Shown here: piece by piece, positions 1 through 5,196 of the stretch | Numbering within the stretch: position 1 is the first letter of the stretch | Layout of the letters: the number at the start of each line of letters is the position of its first letter | Assembly (NCBI GenBank): GCA_003225595.1 | Contig: QIAR01000367.1 | Coordinates: forward strand, 1,676-6,871 | Direction of reading: 5' to 3' | DNA: 5,196 nt | Origin: Acidobacteriota bacterium | GTDB taxonomy: Bacteria > Acidobacteriota > Terriglobia > Terriglobales > Acidobacteriaceae | Notes under the pieces: model-generated | What the model saw: the letters and a program-made list of their open reading frames with translations, nothing else | The model's database searches: none | Told to the model about the DNA's origin: nothing | Translations under genes and position numbers: made by a program

Positions 1-2
1 TA

Positions 3-3000
3 CAGGATGCAACCGTAACTATTACAAACTCCAGTACGGGCATTGGCTATAGCACCGTCACATCATCACAGGGCCTCTTTACCTTCCCTGTTGTTCCAGT
101 TGGGCTTTACGAATTCGCCGCCAATGCCAAGGGATTCAAGAGGGCTAATGGCACACTTGACGTGGAACTTAATTCCACCCGTACTCTGAATATTCAGCTA
201 GCCGTTGGAAGTGCTTCAGAAACGGTTCAAGTGACCGCTGCCGAAGCTCCGGTAGAGACGACGAGCACCCAGATTTCTGACACCTTCTCCCGTCGCCAGG
301 TTCTGGATCTTCCCCTGGCTTCAGTAAATGTGAACAATCTGGCGCTTCTTACTCCAAACACCGTCGACATCAATACTACAGGCTTGAACCGCGCCCAGGT
401 GCTACAGAAGGTGAGTAGCCCGGTGGGCGGAGCGGTGGCATCGGTCGGCGGCAATCGGGCGCGAACCAACAGCTTCATCCTTGATGGTGTGGACAACAAT
501 GACCCCATCGAGACAGGCCCGCAGAGTGTCGTTATCCAAGATGCAGTGCAAGAGTTCAGCGTCGTCAAGAACAATTTCAATGCTGAATTTGGTCAATTCG
601 CCGGCGGCCAGTTCAACATCGTGACCAAGACGGGCACAAACTCGATTCACGGTTCGGCATTCTGGTATGGCCAGAATCGACACCTGAACGCCAGCGACTT
701 CGGCGCGCAAACGCTGATCCAGCAGGGTGTCATCACAGAGAAGCCCCGTTACGATTACAACCGTCTTGGTGGCAGTGTTGGTGGGCCCATCGTAAAGCAG
801 AAACTGTTTTATTTCGGGGCCTACGAGTTTGAGAACCTGGGTGCAGCCGGCAATACGAACACGGCGCTCTTCCCGACCGATCAAGGAATCCAAATCCTTT
901 CCAGCATGCCCCAGGTCAGTCCCTTCATCTTGAGTTTTCTGAATCAATTCGGCGCAACCGCCACGCAAGCCTCTCCACCTTCGGACTGGCCGACGGTCTT
1001 CGGTACTCCAATCCCTGTAGGACCAGTCAGCCGCAGTTTCCCTTCTTTCGCAACGAGCCATCGCTTCCTGGCGAGCACCGACTGGATGGCTGGAGTCAGT
1101 GATCAAGTGCACTTCCGCTTTAACTATGACCGCGGCCCCAACCAACTTTTACCAGGTTTCCCACAGGCTGGGTTCAACGCCAACCTCAATGTGAGCAACT
1201 CCCTTTTCTCCATCACGCACGTCCACACATTTTCACCGAGACTGCTGAACGAAGCTCGCATCGCCTATCACCATCAATCGACCAGCAACTCCGTCGCCGA
1301 TCAAGCAGTCGCGAACCTGCCGAACATCGTAGTGGCCGCAGGGCCACTCATTGGCCCTTCCGCGAGCGTACCCAGCGGCTCGTTCGACCATATTTATCAA
1401 CTCAATGACAATGTGACGTGGCAGAAGGGCAAGCATATCTTCAAGTTTGGAGCTGATCTTCGAAATAACATCATCACTGACATAAGTTCTCCGGCCCCGC
1501 GCGGAGACTACGAGTACAGCAGTCTGCAAGAGTTCGTCACCGACTCTGTGCCGACCATCAATGGTCAGCGGGGAGTCGGCGCTGTACATCTCAACCTGAA
1601 TAACTACTCGCTAAATTTTTACGCGCAGGATCAATTGAAGGTGACTCCCAGACTCACGCTCTACCTTGGCGTCCGCTACGAATTCAACTCGCTGTTACAT
1701 GATCTGGCGGCACAGCAAGGCGAATCGATCGCCGATGTGCCGGGCGTGATCATGTTCGGCAAACCGACGGTTGAAAAAAACAACTGGGCGCCGCGCGTGG
1801 GATTTGCCTGGGACGTCTTCGGTACCGGAAAGACTGCGTTCCGAGGAGGCTACGGTATTGCGTACGCACCAATTTTTGGGGCATACATAGGAGGAGGACT
1901 CCTCCCATCTACCGTTCAGCAGGTATTCTTCACTGACTGTTTGCCAGACTGCCCAATACCAATTCCGGCCAGCAACTTTCTAGAGAATGGCGGCATTCCC
2001 AACGTATTGGCGCCATTAGATACTCCGGCCAACGCCAGGGCTGCCATTGCCACCCACGTTCCTGACATCAAGCGCCCTTACCTACAGACAGCCACCCTCG
2101 AAATGGAGCATGAGATCACCAAGGGATTCACCTTCACCGGTCGGTATCTCCACACCAAAGGCACCCATCTAAGCGTTCAGGCTCGTCTCAATGCGGCTGT
2201 CGTTCCTCCACTCAGTTCCTTTCTTCCAACCTTCTTCAACGCCTCTGAGGTGCCTGCGCAAACGGCACTGGACACGATGCCCACACTGCCGGAGTTCCTT
2301 GCTCAGGTGGCGCCTCCGTTCGCCCAGTTCGGATTTACTGGCCTCTTGACTACACACCTGCCTATCGGCAATTCGACCTATAATGGTGGTTCTTTTGAAC
2401 TTGCCCGCAAGTTTTCCAGCGGCTTCGAGATGGATGCCAATTACACCTGGAGCAAGTTCATCGATCAAGGTACCAACGAATTCTTCAACAGTTTCATCAA
2501 TCCCCGCCGGCCTCAGGATTGGCGCAATCTGGCTAACGAAAGAGGACTTTCCGTGCTGGATGTGCCGCATCGCTTCGTGCTGCACGCCGTGTGGGATACG
2601 CCATGGTTTCGGAATGGATCTGGGCTGTCGCGCAGTCTGTTGGGAAACTGGACCCTCGCCGGCAGTTACGCAGTTTCTTCGGGTCAACCATTTACTGCGC
2701 TGAGCGTAGCCGATTCCGAAGGGAACGGCGACCGGCAAGTTCAACGCACCATCATCAATCCAGGCGTCAACAGCAATACCGGGACCGATGTAACACCGGT
2801 GACAAATTCAGGCGGGGATGTTGTGGCGTACCTTGCGGCGAACCCGAATGCTCGCTTCGTGAGAGCTCAGACGGGATCCTTCCCCAACGCGCCTCGTAAC
2901 AGCTTGCGTGCTCCGGGCATCAACAACGTCGATTTCATGGTCGCTAAGAACATGCCATTTGGTGAACAAAAGAGTTTTCAAGTTGGAGCTCAATTCTTCA

Positions 3001-3167
3001 ACCTTTTCAACCATCCCCAGTTCACGGCGGCCAATTTATTGGCCGTGGATCCGGGACTCGGGCTCAATTACGCCTTCGTCGTCAGCCCCAGCTTTAACGA
3101 CATGAAGGGATCCGGAGGCACTGGTGGCGCCCGGCTAATTCAGTTTACTGCCAAGTTTTCCTTCTAG
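3..3167 (+). CDS. Oar-like TonB-dependent receptor with carboxypeptidase-regulatory-like N-terminal domain (5'-partial)
   Basis: This is an outer-membrane beta-barrel receptor expected to import a bulky ligand using TonB energy; the substrate cannot be read from the sequence. The frame is open from nt 3, so the GTG at 162 is internal and the true start and signal peptide lie left of the window. Counting visible residues from nt 3, residues 1-67 form the end of a carboxypeptidase-regulatory-like (CnaB-type) beta-sandwich (DATVTITNSSTG, then GLFTFPVVPVGLYEF). ETVQVTA at 73-79 lies where Oar-like proteins carry a TonB-box-like segment. The plug follows, with LDGVDNND at 160-167 and NNFNAEFG through NIVTKTGTN at 190-213. 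The barrel begins near 215 and has RLGGSVGGPI at 254-263 and FFNLFNHPQF at 998-1007. It ends in aromatic FSF, as expected for BamA-dependent barrels. The 1054 visible residues suggest only a short missing N-terminus. The only cysteines are C646 and C650. The family call is firm; the ligand is unknown. Confidence 0.95.
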   Translation, partial: QDATVTITNSSTGIGYSTVTSSQGLFTFPVVPVGLYEFAANAKGFKRANGTLDVELNSTRTLNIQLAVGSASETVQVTAAEAPVETTSTQISDTFSRRQVLDLPLASVNVNNLALLTPNTVDINTTGLNRAQVLQKVSSPVGGAVASVGGNRARTNSFILDGVDNNDPIETGPQSVVIQDAVQEFSVVKNNFNAEFGQFAGGQFNIVTKTGTNSIHGSAFWYGQNRHLNASDFGAQTLIQQGVITEKPRYDYNRLGGSVGGPIVKQKLFYFGAYEFENLGAAGNTNTALFPTDQGIQILSSMPQVSPFILSFLNQFGATATQASPPSDWPTVFGTPIPVGPVSRSFPSFATSHRFLASTDWMAGVSDQVHFRFNYDRGPNQLLPGFPQAGFNANLNVSNSLFSITHVHTFSPRLLNEARIAYHHQSTSNSVADQAVANLPNIVVAAGPLIGPSASVPSGSFDHIYQLNDNVTWQKGKHIFKFGADLRNNIITDISSPAPRGDYEYSSLQEFVTDSVPTINGQRGVGAVHLNLNNYSLNFYAQDQLKVTPRLTLYLGVRYEFNSLLHDLAAQQGESIADVPGVIMFGKPTVEKNNWAPRVGFAWDVFGTGKTAFRGGYGIAYAPIFGAYIGGGLLPSTVQQVFFTDCLPDCPIPIPASNFLENGGIPNVLAPLDTPANARAAIATHVPDIKRPYLQTATLEMEHEITKGFTFTGRYLHTKGTHLSVQARLNAAVVPPLSSFLPTFFNASEVPAQTALDTMPTLPEFLAQVAPPFAQFGFTGLLTTHLPIGNSTYNGGSFELARKFSSGFEMDANYTWSKFIDQGTNEFFNSFINPRRPQDWRNLANERGLSVLDVPHRFVLHAVWDTPWFRNGSGLSRSLLGNWTLAGSYAVSSGQPFTALSVADSEGNGDRQVQRTIINPGVNSNTGTDVTPVTNSGGDVVAYLAANPNARFVRAQTGSFPNAPRNSLRAPGINNVDFMVAKNMPFGEQKSFQVGAQFFNLFNHPQFTAANLLAVDPGLGLNYAFVVSPSFNDMKGSGGTGGARLIQFTAKFSF

Positions 3168-3219
3168 CCGAGAGTGCTGCTGAAGCATTGAAGTTATGTA
3201 AACACGAACGGCTTTGCCT

Positions 3220-3225
3220 GAGGTG
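3220..3225 (+). promoter_or_regulatory. Ribosome binding site (GAGGTG) that decides the start of the NTF2-like gene
   Basis: GAGGTG matches the anti-Shine-Dalgarno core and lies 6 nt before the ATG at 3232. It lies inside the reading frame if the upstream TTG at 3214 is taken as start, and that TTG has no comparable site in front of it. This favours ATG 3232, which also puts the signal peptide exactly at the N-terminus. Confidence 0.7.
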
Positions 3226-3231
3226 CGGTTC

Positions 3232-3738
3232 ATGCGAGCTTGGTTTGGCTTTGGTGTTGGTGTTTGTTACTTGATTGTCTGCCTAACCACCGTGCCCTGT
3301 CTTACCTTCGGACAGGGTCAGACAAGTCAAAAATCGGCAGAACGGAAAATGATCAGAAATGTGGGCACATCTCCCGCCTTGGCCTCAGAGATCCTGATAA
3401 ATGAGAGAGCAGTGTGGGAGGCCGCCAAGCTGAGAGACATGCGCCGCTTCGCGGAACTTGTCGCCGACGATGCACGAATGGTGTTCACATCCGGCGTCAT
3501 GACGAAGCAACAATACATGCAGACAGTCGGGAAGCGCACCATCAATGATTATTCGCTGGAGAACTTTCAGGTATTCATGCCTGCGGAGGGAACCGTAATT
3601 ACGCTGTATCAAGCGACCGTGTCAGGCGCCTCGAACGGAAAGGTGTTTCCGGCCACCACACTGCGTGAAAGCTCAGTGTGGATCAAGCGGGCGGGTAAGT
3701 GGGTTGCGGTCTGGAACCAAGAAACGCCCATTTATTAA
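3232..3738 (+). CDS. Exported DUF4440 / SnoaL-like (NTF2-fold) protein
   Basis: A 168-residue protein from ATG 3232; an in-frame TTG at 3214 would add six residues but lacks a ribosome binding site. Residues 1-27 look like a Sec signal peptide: a short R2 n-region, a hydrophobic core (FGFGVGVCYLIVCL) and a probable cleavage near TFG|QG. No lipobox is evident, since L-I-V-C and T-V-P-C lack the small residue before Cys, and all cysteines fall in the signal peptide. Residues about 52-168 fit the DUF4440/NTF2-like cone fold: an N-terminal helix (ILINERAVWEAAKLRDMRRF), then LVADDARMVFTSGVMTKQQYM, and a C-terminal strand pair ending in SSVWIKRAGKWVAVWNQETP, the usual DUF4440 ending. The family includes small enzymes and binding proteins; no catalytic set can be assigned, so the function is unknown. 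It starts 64 nt after the receptor stop with no visible terminator, so co-transcription is plausible. Fold call fairly sure, role unknown. Confidence 0.85.
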   Translation: MRAWFGFGVGVCYLIVCLTTVPCLTFGQGQTSQKSAERKMIRNVGTSPALASEILINERAVWEAAKLRDMRRFAELVADDARMVFTSGVMTKQQYMQTVGKRTINDYSLENFQVFMPAEGTVITLYQATVSGASNGKVFPATTLRESSVWIKRAGKWVAVWNQETPIY

Positions 3739-4039
3739 CTATAAACGACCGGATTTTACGAAGGGTTTTTGCCACGGTCTTGACGAACCTCAACCGCACA
3801 AAAAAGGTGGTAGGGTAAGCCGTCACTCGGCCACGGTGAAGAACTTGGAGTTTCGAGCCGCACCCGTGAGCCGCAGCCGCGCGGAAGCTCCGAAGAAGCA
3901 CACGCGACGGAGTAGACCCCCACTTCTCCAACACTGGCAATAGCACCGGCTGCTTATAACATGCGCCAGTAACGGGCAGGTGCTCGAGTCGAATTTGGCA
4001 ATGTCCTTTCGTTACGTCGGAGTACCACAAAGCCCATCT

Positions 4040-4045
4040 TAGAAT
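4040..4045 (+). promoter_or_regulatory. Possible -10 element (TAGAAT)
   Basis: TAGAAT differs from the sigma-70 TATAAT consensus at one position and lies 35 nt before the ATG at 4080. No convincing -35 hexamer is found 16-18 nt upstream, so this is only a candidate. It overlaps the left arm of the inverted repeat at 4042-4059. Confidence 0.3.
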
Positions 4046-4059
4046 CGACCTGTCGATTC
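4042..4059. promoter_or_regulatory. Perfect inverted repeat GAATCGAC-CT-GTCGATTC, operator-like
   Basis: The two 8-nt arms (4042-4049 and 4052-4059) are exact reverse complements separated by CT. The element ends 6 nt before the GGAGG ribosome binding site and 20 nt before the ATG at 4080. Its size and symmetry suit the binding site of a dimeric helix-turn-helix repressor, and its overlap with the possible -10 would suit repression. As RNA, the same sequence could only form a stem with a 2-nt loop, which is unfavourable; at least one pair on each side must open, so a DNA-binding role is more likely. It does not match an operator I can name, and no regulator gene is in the window. Confidence 0.5.
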
Positions 4060-4065
4060 GCGGGT

Positions 4066-4070
4066 GGAGG
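4066..4070 (+). promoter_or_regulatory. Ribosome binding site (GGAGG) for the membrane-protein gene
   Basis: GGAGG lies 9 nt before the ATG at 4080 and is the only strong site nearby. It supports 4080 over the internal in-frame ATGs at 4158 and 4203, which lack such a site. Confidence 0.7.
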
Positions 4071-4079
4071 CAATAAGAA

Positions 4080-4199
4080 ATGTATACGGATATAGAAAGA
4101 AGACGGCCGTCCTTAGCCACCGACATCCAACGTTGGATTAGTCCATTGGCGACGAAGATGCAACGCCGGATTGCCTCCTTGGCTAAGAAACCCAAGAAA
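4080..4199 (+). repeat. Degenerate 33-nt / 11-residue coding repeat
   Basis: Three units plus a partial fourth start at 4080, 4113, 4146 and 4179. They read MYTDIERRRPS, LATDIQRWISP, LATKMQRRIAS and LAKKPKK. Shared positions are L-A at 1-2, T at 3, D/K at 4, I/M at 5, E/Q at 6 and R at 7. Synonymous codons have drifted between units (for example TTA/TTG Leu and GCC/GCG/GCT Ala), so the similarity is clearer in protein than in DNA. This suggests an old duplication or protein-level constraint rather than recent slippage. Confidence 0.55.
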
Positions 4200-4601
4200 G
4201 CTATGGTTCTTGATCTGTCGGCCAACTGGATTCACGACACGATTCTAGCGGTCGCGGTACTTGCGGGAGCCGTAGCCTTTGGGTTCTGGTGGGACAGCAT
4301 CAGTGCCGGACTGTTCGCCTGCTTTGCCTTGTTTTTCCTGGCGGGGATCTACAGAGCCCTGCGTCACATGGTTGCGAACCTTCGATGGGAACCTGACCGC
4401 ATGGTAGCGGCGAACTCGAATGGGAATACTTCTGGTATTGCCGAGCGAAGCGAAGGGAATTTCGAGGTTAGCGCCAGGGCTATCGAGCATTTGCTGCCCT
4501 GGGTGAAAGACGAGGCTTCATTGACGGAGGAAAGTGCCAAGGCGTATTGCTCAGTTCTCCTGGAAACGCTGGCAGCCCTTCATCCCAAGTTTTCAGGGTG
4601 A
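4080..4601 (+). CDS. Uncharacterised membrane protein with basic repeat N-terminus and two-helix hairpin
   Basis: I do not recognise this 173-residue protein. Residues 1-40 are strongly basic (eleven Arg/Lys against three Asp/Glu) and follow an 11-residue period, with hydrophobic residues at L12, I16, I20, L23, M27, I31 and L34. Two hydrophobic segments follow: about 54-71 (TILAVAVLAGAVAFGFWW) and about 74-91 (ISAGLFACFALFFLAGIY). They are joined by a very short turn at D72-S73, giving a membrane hairpin. By the positive-inside rule, both ends should be cytoplasmic. The remainder, 92-173, is soluble and mostly polar. It has a flexible stretch (AANSNGNTSG) and then a probable helical region (SARAIEHLLPWVKDEA, SAKAYCSVLLETLAALH). 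No signal peptide or catalytic motif is visible. The start is fixed by the GGAGG site 9 nt upstream. The gene appears to have its own control region to the left and converges with the hydrolase gene on the right. It may be a scaffold or small regulatory membrane protein, but nothing in the sequence decides this. Confidence 0.75.
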   Translation: MYTDIERRRPSLATDIQRWISPLATKMQRRIASLAKKPKKAMVLDLSANWIHDTILAVAVLAGAVAFGFWWDSISAGLFACFALFFLAGIYRALRHMVANLRWEPDRMVAANSNGNTSGIAERSEGNFEVSARAIEHLLPWVKDEASLTEESAKAYCSVLLETLAALHPKFSG

Positions 4602-4732
4602 TTGCTAGGATGAGTGACTCGGAACCGAATCTGCTTCGGATGGTCATCTGGTGACGTTCGGCCAAAGTACCGGTCGGCACGCTCCTAACGATTTTCAGAG
4701 TTGCTCATCTTAAGAGTTGGTGCCGCCGTCGG
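4602..4732. other. Convergent intergenic gap
   Basis: 131 nt between two genes that face each other. A bidirectional terminator would be expected, but I see only a short stem CCGAA-TCTGC-TTCGG at 4625-4639 with no T-run on either side. Termination may be Rho-dependent or use a structure I cannot recognise by eye. Confidence 0.4.
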
Positions 4733-5196
4733 TCACTTCCTATTAGTCACATTTCCACGAAAATGGTCGTACATGATGGTCTTGGGAAGACCAGATGCGC
4801 CGCGTTCAATGTTGATTTCTTCCCAATAGGATCGATCCATAAAATGGTCCCCGCCAAGTGGTATCAGCGCCGAGATGTCGCCCGACGGCCAGCGCAGCGA
4901 CAGCTCCGAGCCGTTCGCGATCAAAGCCACTTCTGCGTTTGGCTGGTAAAAGTCCGGGCCGAACTGAAACGTACCTGTGCTCGTCTTGATCTGCTCTGCA
5001 CTGGGCGCTGTAACGCTCGGCTGAAAAAGTTCATACGGCAGCCCGAGCGAGATGGCGGCAATGTCATAACCGATGGCCGTGGTTGCCGACGAGTAGATAT
5101 TGCTGAACACGACAACAGTCATCTGCGCACGCGGTATGTAGAGCACGAACGATGCAAACCCGGGCGCTCTTCCATTCATGTAATAAATCGTTTCGT
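4733..5196 (-). CDS. Serine hydrolase of the beta-lactamase (PF00144) fold, C-terminal part only
   Basis: The frame stays open to the right window edge (residues ETIYY precede the first internal Met codon at 5177-5179), so this is the 3' part of a longer gene; 153 residues are visible. YYMNGRAPGFASFVLYIP followed by MTVVVFSNIYSS is the end of the class C beta-lactamase/esterase-like catalytic domain: the PGF segment, then the buried TVVV-SN strand and the final helix (TTAIGYDIAAISLG). From about residue 60 on, STGTFQFGPDF, ELSLRWPSGDISALIPLGGDHFMD and IMYDHFRG fit the small lipocalin-like C-terminal domain (DUF3471 type) often attached to these hydrolases. The SxxK nucleophile motif and the YxN motif lie outside the window, so activity cannot be judged. 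Where these proteins have a K-T-G or H-x-G motif, this one has M-N-G. Most relatives are exported esterases, peptidases or beta-lactam-binding proteins. Family confident, substrate unknown. Confidence 0.87.
   Translation of the reverse strand, partial: ETIYYMNGRAPGFASFVLYIPRAQMTVVVFSNIYSSATTAIGYDIAAISLGLPYELFQPSVTAPSAEQIKTSTGTFQFGPDFYQPNAEVALIANGSELSLRWPSGDISALIPLGGDHFMDRSYWEEINIERGASGLPKTIMYDHFRGNVTNRK

Larger units (their letters stand above)
3739..4079 (+). other. Gene-free stretch between the NTF2-like gene and the membrane-protein gene
   Basis: About 340 nt with no convincing gene on either strand. Open frames crossing it (one of 180 codons on the minus strand, one of 92 on the plus strand) overlap the flanking genes, give compositionally odd, basic translations and match nothing I recognise. 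No rho-independent terminator (GC-rich stem plus T-run) is visible after the stop at 3736-3738. The middle holds only small elements: three copies of AGCCGC at 3856-3880 and the 8-nt palindrome CCGCGCGG at 3877-3884. The right end holds the promoter-like and operator-like sequences listed separately. It is probably the upstream regulatory region of the next gene plus non-functional spacer or decayed sequence. Confidence 0.6.

Noticed and set aside
162..164. GTG at 162 as start of the receptor gene
   Set aside because: The frame continues open to the left edge and encodes the recognisable end of the carboxypeptidase-regulatory-like domain, so the GTG is an internal Val codon.
2169..2744. 191-codon minus-strand frame inside the receptor gene, and other long antisense frames there
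   Set aside because: They lie wholly within a clearly conserved receptor and show no domain or start signal.
3665..3943. 92-codon plus-strand open frame overlapping the end of the NTF2-like gene
   Set aside because: It starts inside the NTF2-like gene in another frame, has no ribosome binding site, and the translation is Arg/Lys/Pro-rich and unlike any family.
3933..3984. Two interleaved 6-nt complementary pairs (ACTGGC/GCCAGT and AGCACC/GGTGCT) that could form a pseudoknot
   Set aside because: Six-nt pairs at this spacing are expected by chance several times in a stretch of this length, and neither stem extends.
3942..4000. tRNA-like pieces (CTTATAA loop and a GTCGAAT resembling a T-loop)
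   Set aside because: The supposed anticodon stem has two mismatches in five, the T-stem does not pair, and no acceptor stem is found.
3683..4225. 180-codon open frame on the minus strand crossing the gene-free stretch
   Set aside because: It overlaps the ends of two better-supported plus-strand genes, has no recognisable domain, and its translation has the irregular basic composition of an antisense shadow.
4625..4639. CCGAA-TCTGC-TTCGG hairpin as a terminator
   Set aside because: The stem is only 5 bp and no T-run follows on either strand.
4610..4654. 14-codon open frame (MSDSEPNLLRMVIW) after the membrane-protein gene
   Set aside because: It is too short, has no clear ribosome binding site, and nothing else supports translation.

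Overview
The window looks like a chromosomal piece from a moderate-GC environmental bacterium, most likely an Acidobacteriota member (Terriglobia-like). This is inferred from protein style only. The dominant gene is an Oar-like TonB-dependent receptor with an N-terminal carboxypeptidase-regulatory-like domain, a type greatly expanded in that phylum. It sits with a secreted DUF4440/NTF2-like protein and a beta-lactamase-fold serine hydrolase, both also common there. No RNA gene, CRISPR array, transposase or insertion sequence is visible.

Layout: (1) nt 1-3167, + strand: an Oar-like outer-membrane receptor. It is cut at the window's left edge, so the signal peptide and the first strands of the N-terminal domain are missing; the frame is open from nt 3 and 1054 residues are visible. 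(2) nt 3232-3738, + strand: a small exported NTF2-fold protein 64 nt downstream, with a good ribosome binding site and no obvious terminator in between, so it may be read from the same transcript. (3) nt 3739-4079: about 340 nt without a convincing gene, ending in a perfect 8+2+8 inverted repeat just upstream of a strong ribosome binding site. (4) nt 4080-4601, + strand: an unrecognised 173-residue membrane protein with a basic N-terminus built on an 11-residue repeat, then a two-helix membrane hairpin. (5) nt 4602-4732: a short convergent gap with no clear terminator. (6) nt 4733-5196, - strand: the C-terminal part of a serine hydrolase, with its catalytic N-terminal part beyond the right edge.

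No clear pathway links the genes. The receptor, the exported NTF2-like protein and probably the hydrolase would act in the outer membrane, periplasm or outside the cell, while the small membrane protein is probably in the inner membrane. I see no strong case for a new multi-gene system. The points most worth a second look are the palindrome at 4042-4059, which overlaps a possible -10 element, and the 11-residue repeat in the protein that follows it.
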